Below are positions 1-5,965 of a DNA stretch of 11,646 nucleotides, one piece after another. Source of the stretch: AC-52 sp044870295 (lineage in GTDB: Bacteria > Actinomycetota > UBA4738); contig JBIOYQ010000097.1 of the NCBI GenBank assembly GCA_044870295.1, positions 1-11,646 of the forward strand. The letters are read 5' to 3'. A model generated the notes under the pieces. It ran no database searches, had not been told where the DNA came from, and saw only the letters and a program-made list of their open reading frames with translations. Within the stretch, counting starts at the first letter, position 1, and every line of letters begins with the position of its first letter. The translations under genes were made by a program, and so were the position numbers.

Positions 1-754
1 GGTCCGATACCACGAACAGGGTCGTGTCGCGGTCCAGGGTCTCCAGGATCCGGCCCAGGGCGGCATCCATGTCCTCGTACGCTCCCTGGATGAACGCCAT
101 CCCCCAGTCGCCGAGACCGAAGAAGACGTGCTGGATGTGGTCGATCGACTGGAAGACCGTCATGAAGACGTCCCACGGGTACCTCTGCTTCAGGTAGAGC
201 GTCGCGTCGCCGCGCCGGCGGATCACGGCGGCGACGTGCTCCCGGTACTTCTCGGGCTCGTACTTCCTTCCCACGGGGAACGACCAGTCGGGGGTGTAGG
301 TCCCGAAATGCGCGACGAGATCGTCGTAGACCTCCGGAGGGTGTGCCATCGTTCGGTCGGCGCCGGGAGCGTCGAAGCCCGAGATCATGACCCCGTTGAC
401 CGGCTCGGGCGGATAGGTGAAAGGAACATTCGCGACCACGACGCGCTTGCCCGAGCGCCCCAGCTGGGCCCACAGGCTCTCGCAACGCCGGTCCTTCGAG
501 GTGTTGAGCCGGGAGTCGTAGGTCCGGCGATTCGGAGTGCTGAAATCGTACACGCCGTGCTTGCCGGGATTCTTTCCGGTGGCGAAGCTCGACCAGGCGG
601 CGGGGGTGATCGGGTGGATGGTGGAACGCAGCGGACCCCAGGCCCCTTGGCGCATCACCCGGGCCAGGTTCGGCAGCTTCCCGCGCTCGACCATGGGGAG
701 GATCACGTCGAAGCTGCCGCCGTCTATACCGACGATGAACGCCTTGTTGGCCAT
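1..754 (-). CDS. AlkP-superfamily phosphohydrolase/phosphodiesterase (COG3379-like), C-terminus cut by window edge
   Basis: The open frame runs from ATG at 754-752 to the left edge with no stop, giving 251 visible residues. The N-terminus has the metal-binding strand FIVGIDGG (Asp11). It is followed by ITPAAWSSFATG, where Thr50 matches the nucleophile position of nucleotide pyrophosphatase/phosphodiesterase-type enzymes, and then PGKHGVYDF. IDHVQH (Asp205, His209) looks like a second metal site, and the visible part ends at LFVVSD, just before the expected SDHG metal motif. This pattern is typical of type I phosphodiesterases and of the predicted phosphohydrolase/phosphomutase group COG3379. 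No signal peptide is visible, so a cytoplasmic location is likely. It lies 67 nt downstream of the FG-GAP gene on the same strand and is probably co-transcribed. No Shine-Dalgarno sequence precedes the ATG (bases just upstream read CAAACACAC), but the conserved N-terminus supports this start. The substrate is unknown; phosphodiester, phosphomonoester or sulfate ester are all possible. Confidence 0.88.
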   Translation of the reverse strand, partial: MANKAFIVGIDGGSFDVILPMVERGKLPNLARVMRQGAWGPLRSTIHPITPAAWSSFATGKNPGKHGVYDFSTPNRRTYDSRLNTSKDRRCESLWAQLGRSGKRVVVANVPFTYPPEPVNGVMISGFDAPGADRTMAHPPEVYDDLVAHFGTYTPDWSFPVGRKYEPEKYREHVAAVIRRRGDATLYLKQRYPWDVFMTVFQSIDHIQHVFFGLGDWGMAFIQGAYEDMDAALGRILETLDRDTTLFVVSD

Positions 755-779
755 GTGTGTTTGACGCCGTGCTATCTGT

Positions 780-797
780 GCTTCGCGCTAACGAAGC
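780..797 (-). other. Small inverted repeat between FG-GAP and AlkP genes
   Basis: GCTTCG (780-785) and CGAAGC (792-797) form a perfect 6-bp stem with a 6-nt loop in the 67-nt gap between the two minus-strand genes. No T-tract follows on the minus strand, so it is not a convincing intrinsic terminator. It could be an intercistronic mRNA hairpin or chance in GC-rich sequence. Confidence 0.3.
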
Positions 798-821
798 CGG
801 GCCGTCCCCGGGCGAGCGTGG

Positions 822-2831
822 TCAGGGACGCGGAGGGGCATCCAACCGGCGAGGGTCAGCCGCCCGCCATGGCCGTGGAGCCGGAAGTGGTGGCGCGGGC
901 TCGACGACCTCGATGGTGGCGTTCACCTGCGGCGCGTCGATCGTCTGCGATTGTCCGCTGGGCCAATCGATTCGAGCCCATTCGACGGCGGTCTCCGCGC
1001 CCAGTCCGAAATGGACGAACATGTCGCTCTGGGAGTAGCGATGGAAGCCACCGTTCTGCTCCCGAACCTGCTCGCCGCCCGCCGTATGCACCGTCACCCG
1101 AGCGCCGATACCGGAGGCGTTGCTGGCCGTGCCGACGAGCCGGAACCGTACCCAGTTGTTCCCGTTGCCCTCGTTGTGCCACAGGGCGTATGGTCCACTG
1201 TTCAAGTCATTGCCGTGCGTGGTGAGGATGTCCAGGAAACCGTCGGCATCGAAGTCTCCGTAGGCCGCCGATTCGCCGTTTCCGGGGTGGGGCGTTCCCA
1301 GGCCGACGGCCGCGCCGATCTCCACGAAGGTACCGTCTCCCGCATTTTCGTAGAAGCTGTCCGGTGCGTCCACCGCCACGCCGCTTCGGACCACGTAGAG
1401 GTCGAGGTCACCGTCGTTGTCGAAGTCCGCCGACAGGATCGAGCGACCGGGTCCCGCGTAGGCGACCCCCGCGGCGTCGGTCACGTCCTCGAAGGTTCCG
1501 TCACCGCGGTTCTCGAAGAGGTAGTTGCGCCCGGTCCGGTCGGGCCATTCGAAATCGTACGGTTCCACCGAGGAGAAGGAGCCGTGGGTGGTGGTGATGG
1601 TGCCCCAGAACACGCGCGCCAGCCCGGACTCCTGTGTGTGCCCCAGCGTCTCCATCGACCAGACGCCGGCGTCACGCCAGATGAGAATGGCATTGTCCAT
1701 CGTCGAGGGGACGGTTTGCGGCCGCCCGGAGAGAGACGGGGTCCCGGGCAGCCCGAGGGTGAAGGGCACGGACTTGGGATGAGCGCCCTTCTGTCCGATG
1801 AAGATGTGATCGGGTGACGCGTGGTTCGTGCGGAGGAAGATGTCGAAGGTGGCGTTCAATGAAGTGGCGGTGAAGTTCAGCCCGTCCTTTGGATCGAGGT
1901 TGTTATCGATGCGCGTCTCGAAGGCGATGAGGTTGGGGGGGCCGAGGACGACATCGTCGCCGAGCGAGTCGGTCGAGACGACAAAGAGGTCGGGGTCGCC
2001 GTCGGCGTCGAAGTCGCCCCACGCCGAATCGGCGGAATTCTGGATGCCTGCCGCGAGGAGACCGCTCGGCGCCGTGATGTCAGCGAAGGTCCCGTCACCG
2101 CGATTCTGGTACAGGAGGACGCTACTGCCGGTCGTGAAGAAGTCGACGTCACCGTCGCGGTCGAAATCGGTCAGCGTGGCGGATTCCGTGTGCGCGGTGT
2201 CCGCCACCCCCGCCTGGGCGGCGGTATTCGTGAAGGTACCGTCCCCGTTGTTCCTGAACAGGGCGTCGGGTCCGTCCGGCCGGGCAGAGTTGGCCAGGAA
2301 GAGGTCGAGCTGCCCATCGTTGTCGTAGTCGAGCCAGGCGACGCTGCGGCCACGCCCGGACGGGTCGGTCACCCCGGCCTGCTCCGCCACGTCGGTCAAC
2401 GTGGCGCCATCGTTTCGGTACAGGAAATTCGATTTGAACCCTAGGCCCTTGTCCGCCCCGACGGTCTGGTAGAGGTCCAGGTCGCCGTCCTTGTCGTAAT
2501 CGGCCCACGCACAGCCGTGAAAGTCCGAGTTCTGGGCCAGGCCGGCCTGCGCCCACGGGCGGAAGGACAGGTTTCGGGTGTTCAGCAGAAGGGCAGGGGG
2601 CATGAGATGGTCGCCAATGTAGACGTCGTCGAGCTGGTCGTCGCTGCGGAATGCGCCGACGCACACGCCGAAAGTGCGGACGTCCTCCAGGCCCGGAAAG
2701 GCGGTCAAGGCAATGTCGGTGAATACGACGGGAGCCTCGGGCGCGTGATCGCTGGCCGACCCGGTGGCGGACAGGAGGGCGAGCAGGGGGGCAACGGCGA
2801 TCACCGACGGCGCCTGGACACGGATTCTCAC
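822..2831 (-). CDS. Exported FG-GAP/VCBS repeat protein with C-terminal ASPIC/UnbV domain
   Basis: The chosen GTG start (2831-2829) gives 669 aa. The open frame continues 56 codons upstream, but this GTG has AAGGGAGG 6 nt upstream and begins a signal peptide: VRIR, then a hydrophobic stretch ending near ATGSAS (residue about 26). Six calcium-binding blades of the form D-x-D-x-D-G are visible: DYDKDGDLD (112), DYDNDGQLD (168), DFDRDGDVD (222), DFDADGDPD (273), DFDNDGDLD (469) and DFDADGFLD (526). They alternate with GDGTF strands, as in integrin-like beta-propellers. A segment of about 150 residues (about 284-434) lacking these motifs splits blades 4 and 5. Residues about 559-644 match the ASPIC/UnbV domain (SGIGARVTVHTAGG, FHRYSQSDMFVHFGLG, IDWPSGQSQ). 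The last 25 residues are proline- and arginine-rich. Proteins of this type are secreted or cell-surface, often of unknown ligand. It is the first gene of a minus-strand pair with the phosphohydrolase. Confidence 0.9.
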   Translation of the reverse strand: MRIRVQAPSVIAVAPLLALLSATGSASDHAPEAPVVFTDIALTAFPGLEDVRTFGVCVGAFRSDDQLDDVYIGDHLMPPALLLNTRNLSFRPWAQAGLAQNSDFHGCAWADYDKDGDLDLYQTVGADKGLGFKSNFLYRNDGATLTDVAEQAGVTDPSGRGRSVAWLDYDNDGQLDLFLANSARPDGPDALFRNNGDGTFTNTAAQAGVADTAHTESATLTDFDRDGDVDFFTTGSSVLLYQNRGDGTFADITAPSGLLAAGIQNSADSAWGDFDADGDPDLFVVSTDSLGDDVVLGPPNLIAFETRIDNNLDPKDGLNFTATSLNATFDIFLRTNHASPDHIFIGQKGAHPKSVPFTLGLPGTPSLSGRPQTVPSTMDNAILIWRDAGVWSMETLGHTQESGLARVFWGTITTTHGSFSSVEPYDFEWPDRTGRNYLFENRGDGTFEDVTDAAGVAYAGPGRSILSADFDNDGDLDLYVVRSGVAVDAPDSFYENAGDGTFVEIGAAVGLGTPHPGNGESAAYGDFDADGFLDILTTHGNDLNSGPYALWHNEGNGNNWVRFRLVGTASNASGIGARVTVHTAGGEQVREQNGGFHRYSQSDMFVHFGLGAETAVEWARIDWPSGQSQTIDAPQVNATIEVVEPAPPLPAPRPWRAADPRRLDAPPRP

Positions 2832-2837
2832 GTTCGG

Positions 2838-2845
2838 CCTCCCTT
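2838..2845 (-). promoter_or_regulatory. Ribosome binding site deciding the GTG start of the FG-GAP gene
   Basis: On the minus strand, AAGGGAGG sits 6 nt before GTG 2831-2829, close to an ideal Shine-Dalgarno match and spacing. It places the start directly at the signal peptide instead of 56 codons upstream. Confidence 0.7.
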
Positions 2846-2892
2846 GGTTCCCGACGGTGACGCCCGTCAAGCTCGAATGGGCGCAGCATCCC

Positions 2893-2908
2893 GCAACCTT
2901 CGGGTTGC
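2893..2908. other. Perfect hairpin in the divergent intergenic region / FG-GAP leader
   Basis: GCAACC (2893-2898), loop TTCG, GGTTGC (2903-2908): a 6-bp stem. Read on the plus strand the loop is the very stable C(UUCG)G tetraloop; on the minus strand, where it would lie in the FG-GAP 5' leader about 60 nt before the start, the loop is CGAA. No T-tract follows on either strand. The role is unknown. Confidence 0.4.
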
Positions 2909-2943
2909 CGGCCAGCCTGCCACCAGGCCGTAGAGGGAAAAGC

Positions 2944-2972
2944 AAGATACACTCCCCTCCCCGAGAATGCAA
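2944..2972 (-). promoter_or_regulatory. Candidate sigma-70-like promoter for the FG-GAP/AlkP pair
   Basis: On the minus strand, TTGCAT (2972-2967) and TATCTT (2949-2944) are separated by exactly 17 nt. Matches to consensus are 3/6 and 4/6, so this is modest support. Transcription would begin near 2937, giving a leader of about 105 nt that includes the 2893-2908 hairpin. Confidence 0.35.
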
Positions 2973-3079
2973 CCGTTTCCCGCGGACGCGATCTAACACA
3001 GAGGAGCGGTTGTGCGTGCGGACACACAGGTTCGGGGGTGCCGGGCCATCGAGCCGCCGGGGGTGGCCCGCCCCGCGGC

Positions 3080-3085
3080 TATACT
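3080..3085 (+). promoter_or_regulatory. Candidate -10 box (TATACT) for the GT4/hydrolase unit
   Basis: TATACT matches five of six consensus positions and stands out in GC-rich surroundings. No recognisable -35 box lies 16-18 nt upstream (the bases there are G/C only). Transcription would start near 3092, just ahead of the G8 tract and the uncertain GT4 start. Confidence 0.3.
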
Positions 3086-3105
3086 CGTGACAATGGAGAG
3101 GTTAG

Positions 3106-3201
3106 GAGACACTGGCTAGGGGGGGGCAATCGGGAGCGCGGCAGGATCGGGCCCGAATCCTGCACCTCCTCTCCGGACAGGAGAGGGGCGGGATCTCGTC
3201 C
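3106..3201 (+). other. Conserved N-terminal coding segment of the GT4, lacking a standard start codon
   Basis: In frame with the glycosyltransferase and after an in-frame TAG at 3103-3105, this stretch encodes RARILHLLSG followed by QERGGISSVV. That is the typical first beta-strand and glycine-rich loop of family-4 glycosyltransferases. It contains no ATG, GTG or TTG codon; the only near-cognate start is CTG at 3112-3114, with AGGAG at 3104-3108. A G8 tract (3119-3126) lies inside it, so a base-count error or a real frameshift is an alternative explanation. Confidence 0.6.
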
Positions 3202-4332
3202 GTGGTGGCGGGTGTGTGCCAAGGACTGGCTCCGGTGTTCGGCGACATCTCGGTGGCCGTCCTCAAGGACTCGGACATGGGTCTCCCCCCAGGCATTCCC
3301 GTGGTTCGCTTCGGGGCCGGCGGCCACCTACGCAAGATGGCCAAGGTCGTGGAGTTCGCCCGCCATGAGCGCTTCACGCTGGTGCACAGCCACAACGTCA
3401 CCGCCAATCTCTACGGGTGGGCCATTCGTTCGCGGGTGCGCGGCCTGGCACACATCGTGCACGTCCACTCGCACCTCAGTCACCTCATCGTGGAGAGCCA
3501 GACGTCGTGGCTGAAGCGTGTCGTGCTGCTCCGGAGCAACATGCGCGCCCTCGAACGATGCGACCGTATCGTCGCGGTGGCTGATTCCGTGCGCGAGTAC
3601 CTCGTTCAACGGCGCATCGAACCCTCGAAGATCGAGGTGATCCACAACGGAGTGGACCCAGCGCGGATCGAGGCCGAGTCCCGGGAAGCCTGCCCGGTCG
3701 CGGCCAGCCTGGCTGACCGTAAAAGGCGCGTGCCCCGCCGTCCAGGCGTCGGCACGGACCGCTGCTCGGTGGTCGCGACCATCGGCCGCTTGTCGCCGAT
3801 AAAGGACCACGGTTTGCTGATCGAGGCCGCCCGCATCGTCCTGGAACGGGAACAGGTCCTCTTCGTCGTCGTCGGAGATGGTCCGGAAAGGGCGAGCCTC
3901 GAGAGGCACGCGCGAGAGGCGGGGGTTGCCGAGAATTTCTTCTTCGCGGGATGGCTGGCCAAACCGTATCCCCTGCTGTCCGCGGCCGACCTCATCGTGC
4001 TCACCTCGAAATCGGAGGGGCTCCCCATCGCCGCCCTGGAGGCCATGGCCCTCAAGAAGCCGGTCGTGGCCACCAGCGTCGGGGGCGTTTCCGAGGTGGT
4101 CAGGGACGGTGTTTCCGGCGATCTGGTCGAGCCGGGAAACGCCGAGGCCTTTGCCGCGGCGCTGCTTCGGATGCTGGCGGACGGGGAACGGCGGCGCAAC
4201 TACGGTCTGGCGGGCAGCGAGATCGTCGCCAACGAGTTCTCGCATGGGACCATGGTCCGGAGGATGGGCGGCGTCTACCGGTCCGAGTTGTCCAGGGTCT
4301 CCGCAACGGTACCGCAGGTGGAGGGCCCGTGA
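3202..4332 (+). CDS. Family-4 glycosyltransferase (GT-B fold), start uncertain
   Basis: The first standard start in frame is GTG 3202, giving 376 aa, but conserved sequence extends at least to about 3154, so the true protein is probably about 400 aa. Visible family features, numbered from GTG 3202: VHSHNVTANLYGW (about 61-73); DRIVAVADSVREYLV (about 121-135); VIHNGVD (146-152); the C-terminal domain strand VATIGRLSPIKDH (191-203); VVVGDGPER (222-230); and the EX7E signature SEGLPIAALE, with Glu272 and Glu280 binding the nucleotide sugar. It then has TSVGGVSEVV and a C-terminal helix. Such enzymes transfer a sugar from an activated donor to a lipid-linked or polysaccharide acceptor in the cytoplasm, retaining the anomeric configuration; donor and acceptor here are unknown. 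The hydrolase-like gene begins 25 nt downstream with a strong ribosome binding site, so the two likely form one transcript divergent from the FG-GAP gene. Confidence 0.88.
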   Translation: MVAGVCQGLAPVFGDISVAVLKDSDMGLPPGIPVVRFGAGGHLRKMAKVVEFARHERFTLVHSHNVTANLYGWAIRSRVRGLAHIVHVHSHLSHLIVESQTSWLKRVVLLRSNMRALERCDRIVAVADSVREYLVQRRIEPSKIEVIHNGVDPARIEAESREACPVAASLADRKRRVPRRPGVGTDRCSVVATIGRLSPIKDHGLLIEAARIVLEREQVLFVVVGDGPERASLERHAREAGVAENFFFAGWLAKPYPLLSAADLIVLTSKSEGLPIAALEAMALKKPVVATSVGGVSEVVRDGVSGDLVEPGNAEAFAAALLRMLADGERRRNYGLAGSEIVANEFSHGTMVRRMGGVYRSELSRVSATVPQVEGP

Positions 4333-4344
4333 CCGATAGCGTGC

Positions 4345-4352
4345 AAAGGAGG
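4345..4352 (+). promoter_or_regulatory. Strong ribosome binding site of the glycoside-hydrolase-like gene
   Basis: AAAGGAGG lies 5 nt before ATG 4358, within the 25-nt gap after the GT4 stop. It fixes the start immediately ahead of a signal peptide. Confidence 0.75.
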
Positions 4353-4357
4353 ATCCG

Positions 4358-5911
4358 ATGAAGGCACACACGCTGGCATCGCCGGTGTCGCTGGCCATGC
4401 TGGCTGGCCTGTACGCGGCGTTCGCCGGCCCGTCGGCCACCGCTACGTCCAGCGCGGCCTCGCCAGGCCCGTTGGACAAGAGAACCCAGAGGTTCGGGGT
4501 GGATGGCGTGTCCGGTGACGCGGGAGCGATCGCCGAGCTGGGTGACGGCTGGTCTGGAATCAACGGCGTGACCTGGCAACAAATCGAGCCGCGGCTGTCG
4601 CGCGGCGCCCCTTCCTACAACTGGCAGAGGCTCGACGACATCGCGAGGCGTTTCCAGCCTACGGGTCGGAGGCTGCAGCTCAATTTCAGGCCTCTGCATG
4701 AGGCGGCGTTGCAGGCGAGCGGGAACCGCAACGTGCTTGACCCCTCGGGCAAGCGGATGGGGGCCATGGAGCGAGTCAAGCCCGAATACCTTTCGAGTTG
4801 GCGCAGTGTGGTCCAGGCGCTCGTGGAGCGTTATGACCACGACGGCAACGCCGACATGCCCGGCTTGAGATACCCGATCGTCACCCACATCCAAATCGAC
4901 AGTGAGCCGGAGAATACCTGGGCGGATGCCGGGGGGTACATCGAGGCGCTCTGTGCGGCCTACGAGGCCGCGAAGAGTGCCAATCCCGAGGCCCAGATCA
5001 TGGCCGCGGGATTCAACCCTGGCGGGTTCTTTGCGCTCAGCCCGGAAGAGCGGCGGCAGCGGATGGGACAGGCCACCGGGCAGGGGCGCCACAAGCAGGC
5101 CTTCATCACCGAGTTCCTCGCCAACGGCTCCCGTTGCTACGACATCCTCTCGCTACACCTGCGCGAGCTCGAGGGCATTCCCGGAACGGTGGCGTGGTTC
5201 AACGACCAGATGCGGACCCACGGATACCAGAAACCCATCTGGTCCGACGACACCATGAGCGGCCCATCCCTCGGCGTCCGGCAGGCCTCGGAGGAAGAGC
5301 GGCGCAAGCTCCAAGGGCTGGAACAGAACACCCCGGACGTGGTCGAGTGGTTCGAGCAGGAGCAGGCAGATAACCTGGTGAAGAAAGCGGTCACCGCGTT
5401 CGGCGAGGGCGTCGAGAAGGTCTTCATATCGACCGATGTGGACTGGCCCAACTATCACATGGCGATATGGAGGCACATGGGGCTGCTCGATGCTCGGGGG
5501 AGGCGTAAGCCGGCTTTCACGGCCTTCAAGACGATGGTCGAGCAACTGGACGGTTTTAGCAGCGCGCGGCGGATCGCCGGGGAAGGCGGGGCGGGAGTGG
5601 GGACGCGAATCGATAGAGGGGAAGACGGAGCGGCGGTGCCTGGACGCCGCGGCGGGAGGGGAGATGGCGCACGAGGACGGCGCGCGCAGCGCCCCCCCCA
5701 ACCCGACGGAGGTGGGCCGCATGCCTTTGAGTTCGCGAGGGAAGGTCGGAAGATCGTCGTCGTGTGGAACGATGGGGAGGGAGCGGTCGACCTGACGAGG
5801 TACCTCGGGTCACGAAGCGTGGAGATGGTGGACCTCAGGGGTCAGCGAAGCACCATGAGGACCGACAGCGCGAGGATCGGGAACAGCCCTGTGTTCCTTC
5901 AGGTGGAGTAG
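4358..5911 (+). CDS. Secreted glycoside-hydrolase-like (clan GH-A, GH39/PslG-like) protein with C-terminal beta domain
   Basis: 517 aa. Residues 1 to about 29 look like a signal peptide (SLAMLAGLYAAFAGPSATA). Residues about 45-398 look like a TIM barrel: FGVDG; GVTWQQIEP (about 70-78); LQLNFRP; HIQIDSEPENTW (177-188) at the position of the acid/base Glu (Glu183); YDILSLHLRE (261-270); and PIWSDDTMSG (293-302), where clan GH-A enzymes usually have the nucleophile Glu. Here that position is Asp (297/298), and the Asn before the acid/base is Ser. Residues about 455-517 (HAFEFAREGRKIVVVW to the end) look like the small beta-sandwich that follows the barrel in GH39-type proteins. The linker 411-454 has codon usage of another frame (see the 5583-5720 entry). 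The role is probably polysaccharide trimming or binding outside the cytoplasm, as PslG does; enzymatic activity is uncertain. Confidence 0.75.
   Translation: MKAHTLASPVSLAMLAGLYAAFAGPSATATSSAASPGPLDKRTQRFGVDGVSGDAGAIAELGDGWSGINGVTWQQIEPRLSRGAPSYNWQRLDDIARRFQPTGRRLQLNFRPLHEAALQASGNRNVLDPSGKRMGAMERVKPEYLSSWRSVVQALVERYDHDGNADMPGLRYPIVTHIQIDSEPENTWADAGGYIEALCAAYEAAKSANPEAQIMAAGFNPGGFFALSPEERRQRMGQATGQGRHKQAFITEFLANGSRCYDILSLHLRELEGIPGTVAWFNDQMRTHGYQKPIWSDDTMSGPSLGVRQASEEERRKLQGLEQNTPDVVEWFEQEQADNLVKKAVTAFGEGVEKVFISTDVDWPNYHMAIWRHMGLLDARGRRKPAFTAFKTMVEQLDGFSSARRIAGEGGAGVGTRIDRGEDGAAVPGRRGGRGDGARGRRAQRPPQPDGGGPHAFEFAREGRKIVVVWNDGEGAVDLTRYLGSRSVEMVDLRGQRSTMRTDSARIGNSPVFLQVE
5583..5720 (+). other. 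Out-of-phase segment inside the hydrolase-like gene (probable compensated double frameshift)
   Basis: Between about 5613 and 5715 the annotated frame has A or T at 13 of 35 third positions and encodes a Gly/Arg-rich string (GRRGGRGDGARGRR). Shifted by +1, 36 codons have only one A/T-ending codon and read as a normal acidic linker (CLDAAAGGEMAHEDGARS). The annotated frame resumes clear coding at HAFEFAREG (5720). Entry would fall among the G runs at about 5577-5602, and exit between the C8 tract (5692-5699) and 5720. No stop codon arises, so the gene stays open either way. Confidence 0.6.
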
Positions 5912-5965
5912 AGGGCCGGGCACAGAGGCTCCCGCGTTCTCCACGCGCCGGGCGCTACGACCCTC
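5912..5965. other. Tail-to-tail junction between hydrolase-like and sulfotransferase genes
   Basis: A 54-nt gap separates converging genes. Only short GC-rich inverted repeats are present (for example AGAGGG at 5910-5915 against CCCTCT at 5961-5966, 45 nt apart). No hairpin with a T-tract is visible on either strand. Confidence 0.5.

Larger units (their letters stand above)
2832..3105. other. Divergent intergenic region between FG-GAP gene and GT4 gene
   Basis: About 270 nt separate the FG-GAP start from the first possible codon of the glycosyltransferase. The open frames seen here have no recognisable protein content. It holds the FG-GAP ribosome binding site, a TTCG hairpin, a candidate minus-strand promoter (2944-2972) and a candidate plus-strand -10 box (3080-3085), consistent with a shared divergent control region. 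Confidence 0.6.

Noticed and set aside
128..1225. Plus-strand open frame of about 365 codons opposite the AlkP gene
   Set aside because: It is a shadow of the phosphohydrolase on the minus strand, crosses an intergenic gap and runs into the antisense of the FG-GAP gene, with no recognisable domain.
822..2831. Tandem DNA repeats suggested by the recurring D-x-D-x-D-G coding units
   Set aside because: The repetition is at protein level (beta-propeller blades). The nucleotide copies are diverged and irregularly spaced, so this is not a DNA repeat array or CRISPR.
2832..2999. N-terminal extension of 56 codons on the FG-GAP gene
   Set aside because: The extension would bury the signal peptide inside the protein, and it covers the ribosome binding site and the candidate promoter. 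GTG 2831 with AAGGGAGG is far better supported.
3328..4563. Minus-strand open frame of about 411 codons opposite the GT4 gene
   Set aside because: It runs across two genes and an intergenic gap that are well supported on the plus strand, and shows no motif or ribosome binding site of its own.
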